Assembly (NCBI RefSeq): GCF_001719615.1
Contig: NZ_MDVX01000002.1
Coordinates: 1 to 64,000, forward strand
Length of the DNA stretch: 64,000 nt
Direction of reading: 5' to 3'
DNA from: Neptunicoccus sediminis
GTDB lineage: Bacteria > Pseudomonadota > Alphaproteobacteria > Rhodobacterales > Rhodobacteraceae
The position numbers and the translations under genes were made by a program. Below are positions 8,339 to 18,361 of the stretch, piece by piece. Under the pieces are notes generated by a model. That model searched no databases. It saw only the letters and a program-made list of their open reading frames with translations, and was not told the DNA's origin. Position 1 is the first letter of the stretch; every line of letters starts with the position of its first letter.

Positions 8339-8398
8339 GTCCGCTCATCGGACCTTCGCCCTTCAAAAATGCTGCACGATGCACGAATGGCCGGTCTC
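8339..8398 (-). repeat. Dispersed intergenic repeat, copy C (inverted)
   Basis: The reverse complement reads GACCGGCCATTCGTGCATCG, then TGCAGCATT, GGGCGAAGGTCCGATGAGCG and GAC, matching copies A and B. An 8-bp inverted repeat AGCGGACT/AGTCCGCT (8312-8345) overlaps its end. The gap 8307-8765 holds nothing else that I can support. Confidence 0.6.
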
Positions 8399-8765
8399 AG
8401 GAAGCCGCAATGCGGCACCCACGCTAGGCATGAAGGTCGGCTCTGGGTCGCTAGCGAAATACTGCGAACTCCACTTCCTTCGCACAACTGTCATTATTCT
8501 GGTCGCAACGAAGGGCGGTTCTCCGCCAAGTGGTGTCGAACTACACGGTAAGGCACCTAAAAAATACCCTTTCCGCCAGTGCATGAGGAAGGGGTTCGAG
8601 AAGCATTGTGTATGAGTTGCCGACTCCAATGCGAAGAAATTCTTCAGCCGCGAAAAGTAAGATAATATTGTAGATGCCTTTTGTATCTAATGCACTCCGA
8701 CTAACTAATATTATGCGATATGGCCTTGACGATATGTCCGCCGGAGGCACTACCCCACCACCACG

Positions 8766-9692
8766 CTACCCCTCTTCGGCATCTCCAAACTCGACCCCTT
8801 TGGTCAGGGGAAAACCGCGCAGGAAATCTTCCGGTTCCATGACACCCTTGCCCGCCCGTTGCAGCTTTAGCAAATCAACCGCGCCCTCTCCGCAGGCTAC
8901 GCGCAGTGCATCGTTTAGCACTTCCCCCGCCGCACCTGTCCCATGATCTGCAACCCGACTGAGAAGCAGTTTGACCCGCTGTCCCTCCACCATGCTCCAC
9001 GCACCGGGAAACGGCGAGAGACCGCGAATCTGTCGATCCACTTCAACTGCGGGGCGGGTCCAGTCCACGACGGCTTCGGCTTTGTCGATCTTGGCGGCAT
9101 AGGTCACGCCTTCTTCGGGCTGGGGCACGGCCTGTGCCGAGACTCCATCGGCCAGTACCGTCAGAATCGCATCCCGTCCCAAAAGGCTCAGCCGGTCGTG
9201 CAGGATCGCGGTTGTGTCTTGATTCGAAATATTCGTGCGCACGGTCAGCAGCACAGGGCCGGTATCAAGCCCTGCTTCCATCTGCATCACACAGACGCCG
9301 GTTTCCGTGTCCCCTGCCAGAATAGCGCGGTGGATCGGTGCGGCGCCGCGCCAGCGGGGCAGCAGGCTGGCGTGGATGTTCAGGCAGCCTTTCGCCGGTG
9401 CATCCAGCAGCGCTTGTGGCAGGATCAGCCCGTAAGCCACCACAACAGCCACATCCGCATCAAGCGCGGCGAAAGCATCGCGGTCCGCCTGATCCTTGAA
9501 GTTCACCGGATGGCGCACCGGCAAGCCCAACGCCTCGGCCGTTTTTTGCACCGGCGAGGGCCGGTCTTTTTTGCCACGGCCCGCAGGACGGGGGGGCTGG
9601 CAGTAAACGGCGCAAACCTCATGGCCTGCGTCCACGATACCTTGCAGAATCGGCACGGAAAATTCCGGCGTTCCCATAAAGATGACACGCAT
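8766..9692 (-). CDS. fmt: Methionyl-tRNA formyltransferase
   Basis: The enzyme formylates initiator Met-tRNA with 10-formyl-THF in the cytosol. Its 308 residues are typical. The N-terminal Rossmann part begins [14 protein letters not shown]. The catalytic segment [16 protein letters not shown] and the D-T-G-P loop are intact, and the C-terminal OB-like domain follows. The ATG shares one base with the stop of the upstream deformylase-like gene (9692), so all four genes form one tightly overlapping operon. The annotated start avoids an upstream GTG at 9695. Confidence 0.95.
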   Translation of the reverse strand: MRVIFMGTPEFSVPILQGIVDAGHEVCAVYCQPPRPAGRGKKDRPSPVQKTAEALGLPVRHPVNFKDQADRDAFAALDADVAVVVAYGLILPQALLDAPAKGCLNIHASLLPRWRGAAPIHRAILAGDTETGVCVMQMEAGLDTGPVLLTVRTNISNQDTTAILHDRLSLLGRDAILTVLADGVSAQAVPQPEEGVTYAAKIDKAEAVVDWTRPAVEVDRQIRGLSPFPGAWSMVEGQRVKLLLSRVADHGTGAAGEVLNDALRVACGEGAVDLLKLQRAGKGVMEPEDFLRGFPLTKGVEFGDAEEG

Positions 9693-10204
9693 CACGCACG
9701 CCCTTTCTTCAGCGCCAGCTTGCGCGCCTTGGCCACCAGCATCTTGCGTTTAACCGCGCTAAGGTTGTCGAAATACATCTTGCCGTTCAGATGGTCGATC
9801 TGGTGCTGCACGCTGGTCGCCCAAAGCCCCACAAGATCCTTGCGCTGTTTCACGCCCGTCTCGTCCAGATAGGTCACAGTCACCCCGCGAGGCCGCGCAA
9901 TTTTTGCCGACACGCCGGGCAAATTGGGCGAAGCTTCGGTGTATTCCCGCAGTTTCACACTGGCGTCGATGATTTCGGGGTTGGCCATGCGCAGCGGCTT
10001 GTCTCCGGCTTCAGAGGCGTCCACCACAGCAAGCCGCCGCATAACGCCGATCTGACAGGCTGCCAGTCCGACACCGGGCATGGCGTACATGCTGTCGAGC
10101 ATGTCATCCCAGATGGCGCGGACTTCGTCGTCTACCGCTTCAACCGGATCACAAACTGTGCGCAGCCGTTGATCGGGCCAAGGGACGAACGGGCGGACTG
10201 TCAT
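9692..10204 (-). CDS. Peptide deformylase-like protein, catalytically degenerate
   Basis: The 170-residue product has the deformylase fold. Motif 1 is G-V-G-L-A-A-C-Q. Motif 2, normally E-G-C-L-S, reads E-A-S-P-N-L, so the metal-ligand Cys is missing. Motif 3, normally Q-H-E-x-D-H, reads Q-H-Q-I-D-H, so the catalytic Glu is Gln. It is therefore unlikely to be an active deformylase. Its retention between an intact deformylase gene and fmt, with overlapping ends, suggests a non-catalytic role, perhaps at the ribosome exit. That role is inference. Confidence 0.85.
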   Translation of the reverse strand: MTVRPFVPWPDQRLRTVCDPVEAVDDEVRAIWDDMLDSMYAMPGVGLAACQIGVMRRLAVVDASEAGDKPLRMANPEIIDASVKLREYTEASPNLPGVSAKIARPRGVTVTYLDETGVKQRKDLVGLWATSVQHQIDHLNGKMYFDNLSAVKRKMLVAKARKLALKKGRA

Positions 10205-10665
10205 GGTGTTTCCTTTTGATAATCAAGCACTAGCCGCCCCTCCAGATGATCCGCTTCATGCTGGATCACAACGGCAGCATCGCCGGTAAACTCTTGCTGA
10301 TGCCGCGCCCCTGTCACATCCTGCCAGTCGAGCCTGATCCTTGCGGGGCGCGTGACCTCAACCGGCGTATCGGGAATAGAGAGACATTGCTCGGCCACGG
10401 TGCGGCTTTCAGGTCCAAGCGGCGTCACAACCGGGTTAGCGCAGACGAAAGGATTTCGCTCCGCAGCCTTCCAATCCGCATCAAACACAAAAATCCGCCG
10501 CTCGTCACCAACCTGTGGCGCTGCCAGCCCGCGCCCTTCGGCTGCGTACATCGTCTGCAGCATATCCGCGGCCAGCCGCGCCAGCGCATCGTCAAAAACC
10601 TCTACCGCAGAACACACCTGCCGCAAGACGGGATCAGGATGCATCACAATCGGTAAAAGCCTCAT
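10201..10665 (-). CDS. def: Peptide deformylase, short second paralog
   Basis: The 154-residue protein keeps all three catalytic motifs: G-R-G-L-A-A-P-Q, E-Q-C-L-S (Gly to Gln beside the ligand Cys) and Q-H-E-A-D-H. It should remove N-formyl groups from nascent proteins. It lacks the basic C-terminal extension of the upstream paralog, so ribosome docking may differ. Its ends overlap both neighbours by four bases, which indicates translational coupling. Confidence 0.88.
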   Translation of the reverse strand: MRLLPIVMHPDPVLRQVCSAVEVFDDALARLAADMLQTMYAAEGRGLAAPQVGDERRIFVFDADWKAAERNPFVCANPVVTPLGPESRTVAEQCLSIPDTPVEVTRPARIRLDWQDVTGARHQQEFTGDAAVVIQHEADHLEGRLVLDYQKETP

Positions 10666-11180
10666 CCGCGCGCCCGCTCTTTCTTTAGCTTCAACATTTT
10701 CTTGGTGATCATAGAGCGTTTCAGCCCGCTCAGGTAATCTATGAACAGCTTGCCGTTCAGATGGTCCAGCTCATGCTGTGCGCAGGTGGCCCATAGCCCG
10801 TCGAACTCCCGCTCTTGCTGTTCGCCCTGAAGGTCCAGAAACTGCATCACCGCACGGGCGGGGCGTTCTACGTCTTCATACATTTCGGGAATAGAAAGAC
10901 AGCCCTCGTTGTAGACGCTGGTCTCCTCGCTGGTCCAGACAATGGCCGGATTGATCAGCACCATAGGTTCGGGCTCTTCATCCTTGGCGGTGCAATCCAT
11001 GACAAACACCCGCTGTAAGGAACCGACCTGCGGCGCGGCGAGACCGACACCGGGGGCGTCATACATGGTTTCCAGCATGTCGCGAGCCAGCGCCTGCACC
11101 TCTGGCGTCACCGCCTCGACAACGGGGCAGACTTTCTTGAGGTGCGGATCGGGGTGTATCAGGATTTCTTTTACAGACAT
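10662..11180 (-). CDS. def: Peptide deformylase, canonical copy
   Basis: This is the first gene of the def-def-def-fmt operon. Motifs G-V-G-L-A-A-P-Q, E-G-C-L-S and Q-H-E-L-D-H are all intact. The C-terminus is lysine/arginine-rich (K-K-M-L-K-L-K-K-E-R-A-R), as expected for the helix that docks on the ribosome. The annotated start gives M-S-V-K-E-I-L-I-H-P-D, the usual N-terminus. An in-frame ATG at 11189 would add three residues. Confidence 0.93.
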   Translation of the reverse strand: MSVKEILIHPDPHLKKVCPVVEAVTPEVQALARDMLETMYDAPGVGLAAPQVGSLQRVFVMDCTAKDEEPEPMVLINPAIVWTSEETSVYNEGCLSIPEMYEDVERPARAVMQFLDLQGEQQEREFDGLWATCAQHELDHLNGKLFIDYLSGLKRSMITKKMLKLKKERARG

Positions 11181-11295
11181 GCCCGCCATTTAGGATAATC
11201 CCGACGTCCATGCAAGCGCCCGTAAAAACCGCTTGCACCTGCGGGGCCTTTTCGTAGCATCCCCGTCAAATTCAAAATACAGGAATACCGAAGAT

Positions 11296-12468
11296 ATGAG
11301 CTTTGACGACATAATCGACCGCACAGGCACCAAATGCGCAAAATGGGACGGGATGGAATCCATCTACGGGGTTTCGCCCGAAGACGGCCTGCCCATGTGG
11401 GTCGCAGATATGGATTTCCGCTCCCCTGACTGCATCATTAAAGCAGCACAAGATCTGACGGACCACGGGGTATTCGGCTATCGCTCCGATTACTCGGATT
11501 ATCACAATGCTATCATCTGGTGGATGAAAAACCGCCATGGCTGGGATGTAAAGGCAGAAGAAATCTTCACCACCTTTGGATTGGTAAACGCGGTGGGCAT
11601 GTGCCTGCACAGCTTTACACAGCCCGACGACGAAATCGTGCTTTTCACCCCTGTCTACCACGCCTTTGCCAAGGTCATTAAAAACGCTGGCCGCAAGGTA
11701 AAAGAATGCCAGCTGGTCGAACAGGACGGCCGCTACGAAATGGACTTCGCGGCCTATGAAACCCAAATGACCGGCGCGGAAAAGATGCTGATCCTCTGCT
11801 CCCCCCATAACCCGAGCGGGCGGGTCTGGAGCAAGGCGGACCTGCAAAACATCGCGGATTTTGCCGAACGGCACGACCTGCTGATCATCTCGGACGAGAT
11901 CCACCACGACATCGTCTACCCCGGCCATACCCACCTGCCGATGCCCGTGGCTGTGCCAGACTGTATCGACCGGCTGATCATGCTGACCGCCCCATCAAAA
12001 ACCTTTAATGTGGCCGGCAATCACGCAGGGAATGTTATCATCCACGACCCCAAACTGCGCGCCAGATTTTCGGCGGCGATGCAGGGGCTTGGGGTATCCT
12101 CGACCATTTACGGCACGGCAATGACGACCGCCGCCTATTCCCCTGAAGGCGCCGCCTGGGTGGATGAACTCGTGGCCTATCTGGTTGAAAACGCGCGTAT
12201 CTTTGACGAAGGCATCAACAGCATTCCGGGCCTTTCCTCCATGCGGCTGCAAGGAACTTACCTCGCATGGGTGGATTTCGCGAATACCGGCATGGATATG
12301 GCCGAGGTCAAAGACCGCGTGCATAACACCGCAAAAATCGCGCCGAATGAAGGCACAACCTTCGGCTCGGGCGGAGAGACCTTCCTGCGCTTTAACCTCG
12401 GAACCCCCCGCGCCAATGTGAAAGAGGCTATCTCCCGCATGAAAACTGCTTTCGCTGATCTGCAATAA
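11296..12468 (+). CDS. MalY/PatB-type pyridoxal-phosphate C-S lyase
   Basis: The product is a fold-type I PLP enzyme of 390 residues in the MalY/PatB (cystathionine beta-lyase-like) group. The N-terminal K-W-D and the L-P-M-W-V-A-D-M-D-F motif are diagnostic. The cofactor region has S-P-H-N-P-S-G-R, S-D-E-I-H-H-D and the Schiff-base lysine in A-P-S-K-T-F-N. The probable reaction is cleavage of cystathionine or related thioethers to pyruvate, ammonia and a thiol. The ATG at 11296 is preferred to an upstream ATG because it gives the standard M-S-F-D-D-I-I-D-R start. Confidence 0.88.
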   Translation: MSFDDIIDRTGTKCAKWDGMESIYGVSPEDGLPMWVADMDFRSPDCIIKAAQDLTDHGVFGYRSDYSDYHNAIIWWMKNRHGWDVKAEEIFTTFGLVNAVGMCLHSFTQPDDEIVLFTPVYHAFAKVIKNAGRKVKECQLVEQDGRYEMDFAAYETQMTGAEKMLILCSPHNPSGRVWSKADLQNIADFAERHDLLIISDEIHHDIVYPGHTHLPMPVAVPDCIDRLIMLTAPSKTFNVAGNHAGNVIIHDPKLRARFSAAMQGLGVSSTIYGTAMTTAAYSPEGAAWVDELVAYLVENARIFDEGINSIPGLSSMRLQGTYLAWVDFANTGMDMAEVKDRVHNTAKIAPNEGTTFGSGGETFLRFNLGTPRANVKEAISRMKTAFADLQ

Positions 12469-12509
12469 CGGCCCCTATCCGGCTCTTTTTGGTAAAAATA
12501 TCCAATCCT

Positions 12510-12579
12510 GCGCTGCAAGCGGGGTCTTAACGCTGAAAGCTTGGAAATGCCGCAGCGCAGCACTTGCAGGGTGCTGCGC
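12510..12579 (+). promoter_or_regulatory. Structured leader upstream of malyl-CoA lyase gene
   Basis: A perfect 9-bp hairpin GCGCAGCAC/GTGCTGCGC lies at 12555-12579. Upstream GCGCTGC (12510-12516) can pair with GCAGCGC (12552-12558), and CTGCAAG (12513-12519) with CTTGCAG (12563-12569). Both pairings compete with the first hairpin. No T run follows. Alternative folding could affect translation or processing, which is inference. Confidence 0.35.
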
Positions 12580-12639
12580 AATAAACTACCAATCAGCCAA
12601 CCCAAATCGAAACATCATTACCCAAAGGATGCAAAAATC

Positions 12640-13611
12640 ATGAGCTTCAAAGTCCAACCCGCCCCACCAGCCCGCCCCAACCGCTGCCAGCTTTTCGCAC
12701 CCGGCTCCCGCCCGGCGATCTTTGAAAAGGCAGCCGCCTCCGATGCGGATGTGATCAATCTGGATCTGGAAGACAGCGTTTCTCCCGCGGATAAGGCCGA
12801 AGCCCGCAAAAATGTGATCGAAGCGATCAATACAATCGACTGGGGCAATAAAACCCTCTCCATCCGCATTAACGGTCTGGATACGGAATTCTGGTACAAG
12901 GACGTTGTCGACATTCTGGAAAACGCCGGTGACCGGATTGACCAGATCATGATCCCCAAGGTGGGCAACGCAGGCGACATCTACGCCGTTGACGCCCTAG
13001 TCACTTCTGTCGAAATGGCCAAAGGTCGCAAGAAACCGATCCAGTTCGAAGTGATCATCGAAACCGCGGCCGGACTTGCCCATGTGGAAGAAATCGCCGC
13101 TGCCTCCCCCCGTATGGCGGCCATGTCGCTGGGGGCTGCGGATTACGCAGCTTCGATGGGCATGCAGACCACAGGCATCGGGGGCACACAGGAAAACTAC
13201 TATATGGTGGAAAACGCCAATGGCGATGCGTCCCGCGCCACCCATCTTGGTGATCCGTGGCACGCTGTCACCGTGGCCATCGTTTCGGCCTGTCGCACCC
13301 ACGGCCTGTTGCCCGTTGACGGCCCGTTCGGAGATTTCTCCGATGAAGAAGGTTTCAACGCTCAGGCCCGCCGCTCTGCCACGCTCGGCATGGTGGGAAA
13401 ATGGGCGATCCACCCGAAACAGGTCGCCCTCGCCAATGCTGTCTTTACTCCCTCCGAAGCCCAGATCACCGAGGCCCGCGAAATCCTTGTTGCAATGGAA
13501 GAAGCGGAAAAATCCGGTCAGGGTGCGGCCGTTTACAAAGGCCGTCTGGTGGATCTGGCCTCTATCCGTCAGGCGCAGGTTATTGTAAAACAGGCCGAAA
13601 TGATCGGCTAA
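12640..13611 (+). CDS. mcl1: L-malyl-CoA/beta-methylmalyl-CoA lyase
   Basis: The product is a CitE/HpcH-HpaI family aldolase of 323 residues. It closely follows the Rhodobacter Mcl1 pattern: N-terminal M-S-F-K-V-Q-P-A-P-P-A-R-P-N-R-C, the substrate/Mg segment D-V-I-N-L-D-L-E-D-S-V, then F-E-V-I-I-E-T-A-A-G, and K-W-A-I-H-P-K-Q near the C-terminus. It reversibly splits (S)-malyl-CoA and beta-methylmalyl-CoA in C2 assimilation (ethylmalonyl-CoA pathway or glyoxylate handling). The start has AAAGGA about 11 bases upstream. The enzyme identity is from recall of the family. Confidence 0.9.
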   Translation: MSFKVQPAPPARPNRCQLFAPGSRPAIFEKAAASDADVINLDLEDSVSPADKAEARKNVIEAINTIDWGNKTLSIRINGLDTEFWYKDVVDILENAGDRIDQIMIPKVGNAGDIYAVDALVTSVEMAKGRKKPIQFEVIIETAAGLAHVEEIAAASPRMAAMSLGAADYAASMGMQTTGIGGTQENYYMVENANGDASRATHLGDPWHAVTVAIVSACRTHGLLPVDGPFGDFSDEEGFNAQARRSATLGMVGKWAIHPKQVALANAVFTPSEAQITEAREILVAMEEAEKSGQGAAVYKGRLVDLASIRQAQVIVKQAEMIG

Positions 13612-13658
13612 CCCGTAAACGGGCGGGGCCACCCCCGCCCGATTCCAAAGGACAGCGC

Positions 13659-14516
13659 ATGACCGACTCCCCCAATGCAGAACAGGCGGATTTCTGGACC
13701 GACGGGGCCGGATTGGACTGGATAACCTATGAGGCGCAACTGGATGCGCTTTTTGCGGGGGTCAATCAGGCACTTCTACAGGCGGCGGCACCGCAATCCG
13801 GACAAACCGTGCTCGACATCGGCTGCGGCACCGGCGCCACCACGCGGGAGTTCGCCAGAGCGGTCGGCCCAAGCGGCCATGTGCAGGGCCTCGATATTTC
13901 GACCACAATGGTGGAGCAAGCCAGAAAATCCGCAGCCGTTGCGGATCTTGGCAATGTCACCTTCACTTGCGCCGACGCCCAGACCGAACCCCTGCCCGAA
14001 AACCGCTTTGATCACGTCTTCTCGCGCTTCGGAGTGATGTTTTTCGCGAATCCCGTCGCCGCTTTTGAAAACTTGCGCAACAGTCTCACCCAAAGCGGCC
14101 AGTTAACCATAGCCTGCTGGGGACCATTCAAAGAAAACCCTTGGTTCACCCTGCCCCGCCGCGCGGCCACGGATCTGCTGGGCAATCCACCCCCGATGAA
14201 CCCGCGCGATCCCGGCCCCTTTGCCTTTGCCGACACAGATTACGTGCAAACCATCCTCAAAGACGCAGGGTTCCAAAACTTCGCAGTCACCACAAAAGAC
14301 ATTCCCCTCACCCTGCAAGGCACAGCCGCAGACGCCGCTGAACTCTCCTCCTACATCGGCCCCGCCAACAGCGTCATCCGCGCAAAAGGCGGCACCGCCG
14401 CAGACAAAGCCGAGATCGTGAAAGCAACCAAAGCAAAACTGAAAGCCTACGAGAAAAACGGCACCGTCACCGTTCCTTCAAAAATCCACATCTACACAGC
14501 TCAAAAACAATCCTGA
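13659..14516 (+). CDS. SAM-dependent class I methyltransferase
   Basis: The 285-residue protein has motif I V-L-D-I-G-C-G-T-G-A-T-T at about 51-62, the acidic L-D-I-S-T-T-M (motif II) and a D-H-V-F-S-R-F-G-V-M-F-F motif-IV region. It resembles UbiE-like methyltransferases, but the substrate cannot be told. AAAGGAC lies 8 bases before the ATG. It follows mcl1 closely, separated by a GC hairpin (GGGCGGGG/CCCCGCCC, about 13621-13641) without a T run, so read-through from mcl1 is possible. Confidence 0.8.
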   Translation: MTDSPNAEQADFWTDGAGLDWITYEAQLDALFAGVNQALLQAAAPQSGQTVLDIGCGTGATTREFARAVGPSGHVQGLDISTTMVEQARKSAAVADLGNVTFTCADAQTEPLPENRFDHVFSRFGVMFFANPVAAFENLRNSLTQSGQLTIACWGPFKENPWFTLPRRAATDLLGNPPPMNPRDPGPFAFADTDYVQTILKDAGFQNFAVTTKDIPLTLQGTAADAAELSSYIGPANSVIRAKGGTAADKAEIVKATKAKLKAYEKNGTVTVPSKIHIYTAQKQS

Positions 14517-14588
14517 CACCCGCTTCAATGTTCCGTGAAATACTCCCCGCCGGAGGCTCCCGCGGCTGCAAACGCCACAACCACGCGG

Positions 14589-17447
14589 TTACTCTGCAGC
14601 GACCTGTTTGATCCCCAGCATTTCCGCCAGATAATGCCCAGTGTGGCTGGCTTTCACTTGTGCCACCTCTTCCGGCGTGCCGATTGCTACAATTTCGCCC
14701 CCGCCATCGCCGCCTTCAGGGCCGATATCGATGATATGATCCGCAGTCTTAATCACGTCGAGGTTGTGTTCGATCACCAGCACGGAATTGCCCTGATCGA
14801 CCAGTTCGTGCAGCACTTCCAGCAGTTTACGCACGTCCTCAAAGTGCAGGCCGGTGGTGGGTTCGTCGAGAATATACAGCGTCCGTCCGGTGGACCGTTT
14901 GGACAGTTCTTTTGACAGCTTCACCCGTTGCGCCTCACCACCCGACAGGGTCGTGGCCTGCTGGCCGACCTTGATATAGCCGAGTCCGACCCGCAACAGC
15001 GCAGTCATTTTGTCGCGAATGGCCGGCACTGCCTGAAAGAAGGTTTCCGCATCCTCGACAGTCATATCCAGCACATCGGCAATGCTCTTGCCCTTGAACA
15101 GCACCTCCAGCGTTTCGCGGTTGTAGCGTTTGCCGTTGCAGCTTTCGCAGGTCACATAGACGTCCGGCAGGAAGTGCATCTCGATCTTGATCACCCCGTC
15201 GCCCTGACAAGCCTCACAGCGCCCGCCCTTCACGTTGAAGGAGAACCGCCCCGGTTTGTAGCCTCGCGCTTTGGCTTCGGGCAACCCGGCGAACCATTCG
15301 CGGATCGGTGTAAAAGCACCTGTATATGTCGCAGGGTTGGAGCGCGGCGTGCGCCCGATGGCCCGCTGGTCAATGTCGATCACCTTGTCGAGATATTGCA
15401 ATCCCTTGATCGCCTCGCAGGGGGCCGGCGTCTGTTTCGCACCGTTTAACCGCATGGAGGCGGTTTTGAACAGGGTTTCGATGGTCAGGGTCGATTTACC
15501 GCCACCGGAAACGCCCGTCACGCAGCAAAATGTGCCCAGCGGATAATGCGCAGTGACGTTTTTGAGGTTATTGCCGGTCGCGCCTTCTACCACCAGAGAC
15601 TTGCCATTTCCCTTGCGCCTTTCAGCAGGGATCGGAATACTGCGTTTTCCAGTAAGATATTGACCGGTAATGGATTTTTTGTTCTTCGCAATTTGCGTTG
15701 GCGTGCCCTTGGCGATGATTTCCCCGCCGTGCACACCCGCCCCGGGACCAATGTCCAGAACGAAATCCGCCTCGCGGATGGCTTCTTCGTCATGCTCGAC
15801 GACAATCACCGTATTGCCCTGATCCCGCAGGTTTTTCAGCGTCGTCAGCAAACGGTCATTATCCCGCTGATGCAAACCAATCGACGGTTCATCAAGCACA
15901 TAGAGCACCCCCGTCAGGCCCGAACCGATCTGGCTGGCCAGACGAATCCGCTGGCTTTCCCCACCCGAGAGCGTACCGGAGTTGCGCGACAGGGTCAGGT
16001 AGTTCAACCCAACATTCACCAGAAAGCCCAACCGCTCGCGGATTTCCTTCAGGATTGCGCGGGCGATTTCGTTTTTCTGCGCTGAAAGTTCTGCAGGTAT
16101 ACCGTCGACCCAGTCATGGGCTTCGGCAATAGACATTTCCACCACCTGCCCCACATGCAGCCCGCCGATTTTCACCGCCAGCGCTTCGGGGCGTAGACGG
16201 TATCCGTCACAGACACCGCAATGACGGTTGTTCTGATAGCGTTCAAATTCTTCGCGGATCCAGTTGCTGTCCGTCTCGCGGTAGCGCCGCTCCATATTCG
16301 GGATCACGCCTTCAAAGGCGCGGGACACCTCATAGACGCGGCCACCCTCATCATAGCGGAACTTGATTTCCTCATTACCCGAGCCGTGCAACATCAGTTG
16401 TTGCACATGGGCCGGAAGTTCCCGCCAGGGCAGGTTTTTATCAAATTCGTAATGCCGTGCGATGGCCTCAATCGTCTGGCGGAAATAGGGCGATTTCCCC
16501 TTCGCCCAAGGCGCCAGCGCCCCTTTATACAGGGACAAAGACGGGTCCGGCACCACCAGACGTTCGTCAAAGAACAATTCCACACCCAGACCGTCACACT
16601 CCGGACAGGCGCCAAAGGGTGCGTTGAACGAAAACAGCCGCGGTTCGATTTCGGGGATGGTAAAGCCGCTAACCGGACAGGCAAACTTTTCCGAAAACGT
16701 ATAACGCTCCGGCTCGCCCTCTTTCGGGGCGGTTTCCAGAATGGCAATGCCATCCGCCAGATCAAGTGCCGTGCGCAAACTATCCGCAAGCCGCGTCTCC
16801 AGCCCTTCCTTCACAACGATCCGGTCAACCACCACGTCGATATTGTGGCGGAATTTCTTATCGAGCGTAGGCGGCGTGTCGAGATCGTGGAATTCTCCGT
16901 TCACCTTGACCCGCTGAAAACCGGTTTTCTTTAGTTCAGCAAACTCCTTGCGGTATTCGCCCTTGCGATCCCGCACAATCGGCGCCAGCAGATAGGCGCG
17001 CGTACCTTCCTCCATCAACATCACACGGTCTACCATCTCGGACACTTGCTGTGCCTCGATCGGCAATCCGGTGGCCGGAGAATAAGGCGTGCCAACGCGG
17101 GCGAACAGCAGCCGCATATAGTCGTAAATCTCAGTCACCGTGCCAACAGTAGAACGGGGATTCTTCGAGGTGGTTTTTTGTTCAATGGAAATAGCGGGCG
17201 ACAGACCGGAGATGTGATCCACATCCGGTTTTTGCATCATATCGAGAAACTGCCGCGCGTAAGCCGAGAGCGATTCCACATAACGGCGCTGCCCCTCGGC
17301 GTAGATCGTGTCAAACGCCAGAGAGGATTTCCCCGATCCCGAAAGCCCGGTGATAACCACCAGCTTGTCGCGCGGAATATCCACGTCGATGGATTTGAGA
17401 TTATGCTCGCGCGCGCCGCGGATTTCGATATTTTTGAGTTCAGCCAA
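14589..17447 (-). CDS. uvrA: Excinuclease ABC subunit A
   Basis: This is the DNA-damage recognition ATPase of nucleotide excision repair, 952 residues, full length. There are two ABC modules: Walker [10 protein letters not shown] at about 33-41 and G-V-S-G-G-G-K-S-T in the second half, each with L-S-G-G-E signatures. Zinc-finger cysteines are visible in G-A-C-P-E-C-D-G and in C-E-A-C-Q-G-D-G ... C-E-S-C-N-G. A LexA-type box lies 75 bp upstream, which fits SOS control. Confidence 0.97.
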   Translation of the reverse strand: MAELKNIEIRGAREHNLKSIDVDIPRDKLVVITGLSGSGKSSLAFDTIYAEGQRRYVESLSAYARQFLDMMQKPDVDHISGLSPAISIEQKTTSKNPRSTVGTVTEIYDYMRLLFARVGTPYSPATGLPIEAQQVSEMVDRVMLMEEGTRAYLLAPIVRDRKGEYRKEFAELKKTGFQRVKVNGEFHDLDTPPTLDKKFRHNIDVVVDRIVVKEGLETRLADSLRTALDLADGIAILETAPKEGEPERYTFSEKFACPVSGFTIPEIEPRLFSFNAPFGACPECDGLGVELFFDERLVVPDPSLSLYKGALAPWAKGKSPYFRQTIEAIARHYEFDKNLPWRELPAHVQQLMLHGSGNEEIKFRYDEGGRVYEVSRAFEGVIPNMERRYRETDSNWIREEFERYQNNRHCGVCDGYRLRPEALAVKIGGLHVGQVVEMSIAEAHDWVDGIPAELSAQKNEIARAILKEIRERLGFLVNVGLNYLTLSRNSGTLSGGESQRIRLASQIGSGLTGVLYVLDEPSIGLHQRDNDRLLTTLKNLRDQGNTVIVVEHDEEAIREADFVLDIGPGAGVHGGEIIAKGTPTQIAKNKKSITGQYLTGKRSIPIPAERRKGNGKSLVVEGATGNNLKNVTAHYPLGTFCCVTGVSGGGKSTLTIETLFKTASMRLNGAKQTPAPCEAIKGLQYLDKVIDIDQRAIGRTPRSNPATYTGAFTPIREWFAGLPEAKARGYKPGRFSFNVKGGRCEACQGDGVIKIEMHFLPDVYVTCESCNGKRYNRETLEVLFKGKSIADVLDMTVEDAETFFQAVPAIRDKMTALLRVGLGYIKVGQQATTLSGGEAQRVKLSKELSKRSTGRTLYILDEPTTGLHFEDVRKLLEVLHELVDQGNSVLVIEHNLDVIKTADHIIDIGPEGGDGGGEIVAIGTPEEVAQVKASHTGHYLAEMLGIKQVAAE

Positions 17448-17521
17448 TGCTCTGCCCTAGTTTGCCGATCAGACCCTACAACATCTAGGTCATCCGCGCG
17501 GGATTGCCAACAGAAAAGCCG

Positions 17522-17536
17522 GAACATTAAGGGAAC
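17522..17536 (-). promoter_or_regulatory. LexA (SOS) box upstream of uvrA
   Basis: GAAC-ATTAAGG-GAAC is an exact match, on the minus strand, to the alphaproteobacterial LexA site GTTC-N7-GTTC. It is 75-89 bp upstream of the uvrA start codon. uvrA is a known SOS gene in several alphaproteobacteria. Confidence 0.75.
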
Positions 17537-17595
17537 ATACAAGGATCGAAACGCCCTCCTGACAGAAAGTGTCATGACGACGGGGCGACCGGCAA

Positions 17596-18177
17596 TTATT
17601 TGCCCAGAATGACTTTCACGTAGTTTCGCGTTTCCTTGTAGGGTGGCACGCCATTGTATTTTTCCACGGCAGCCGGACCTGCGTTATAGGCGGCCAGTGC
17701 CAGACGCCAGCTGCGGAACTTGGCATATTGCTGTTTAAGGTAGCGCGCACCGCCTTCAAGGTTCTGGGCCGGATCATGGGGGTTCACCCCCAGATAGCGT
17801 GCGGTAAACGGCATCAGTTGCGCCAGCCCGATGGCCCCTGCGTGGCTTTTGGCTTTGGGATTCCAGTTGCTTTCCTGCTGCACCAGACGGTTGAACAGAT
17901 CCACCGGAATACCATGCTTGCGGGCGGCAGCCTCGGCCATTGGCCTGTAGACACCTTTATAGGACCCTGTGTAGCGCGGGATCAGGTCCAGACGGTTTTC
18001 CTTGGGCAACAAGCGGGCGGAGCTGGAATATTGGTTCGACAGTCGTTTGTCGATCAGCTTGGAATGGCTGGAGGAGATGCCCAGACGGGATTTGGAGGAT
18101 TTCGTCACATCCGCAAAAGCCGCAACAGGACCGAACCCCATCACCACCACTAGACTGCCCGCCAGTATTTTAATCAT
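17596..18177 (-). CDS. Periplasmic lytic transglycosylase (SLT domain)
   Basis: The 193-residue exported protein has a signal peptide ([15 protein letters not shown] ... A-F-A). The SLT/goose-lysozyme-like domain contains the catalytic Glu in Q-Q-E-S-N-W, then [10 protein letters not shown] and A-L-A-A-Y-N-A-G. It cleaves the MurNAc-GlcNAc bond of peptidoglycan to 1,6-anhydroMurNAc. It is transcribed divergently from ssb. Confidence 0.9.
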   Translation of the reverse strand: MIKILAGSLVVVMGFGPVAAFADVTKSSKSRLGISSSHSKLIDKRLSNQYSSSARLLPKENRLDLIPRYTGSYKGVYRPMAEAAARKHGIPVDLFNRLVQQESNWNPKAKSHAGAIGLAQLMPFTARYLGVNPHDPAQNLEGGARYLKQQYAKFRSWRLALAAYNAGPAAVEKYNGVPPYKETRNYVKVILGK

Positions 18178-18361
18178 TCTCGTGCCCCTGCCCGATCAAA
18201 CTCTGGCACAGGCTTTACAGGTTTTTTGCCAATTTGAAAAGATAGCCCCGGAAAAGCAGCCGTGTTAGTGGTTTGTTCATTGGTTGCAGGGCACAGAGAA
18301 GATGGTTAACTACCACGCACGCAAGAAACGACAAAAGATTCGAGTTTAGGGAGAAACGCCT

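Noticed and set aside
8943-9872. 309-residue plus-strand ORF overlapping fmt and the deformylase-like gene
   Set aside because: It is antisense to two well-supported genes and shows no family features.
18178-18361. LexA box upstream of ssb
   Set aside because: Only one half site (GTTC) is present near 18278; no second GTTC at the right spacing.
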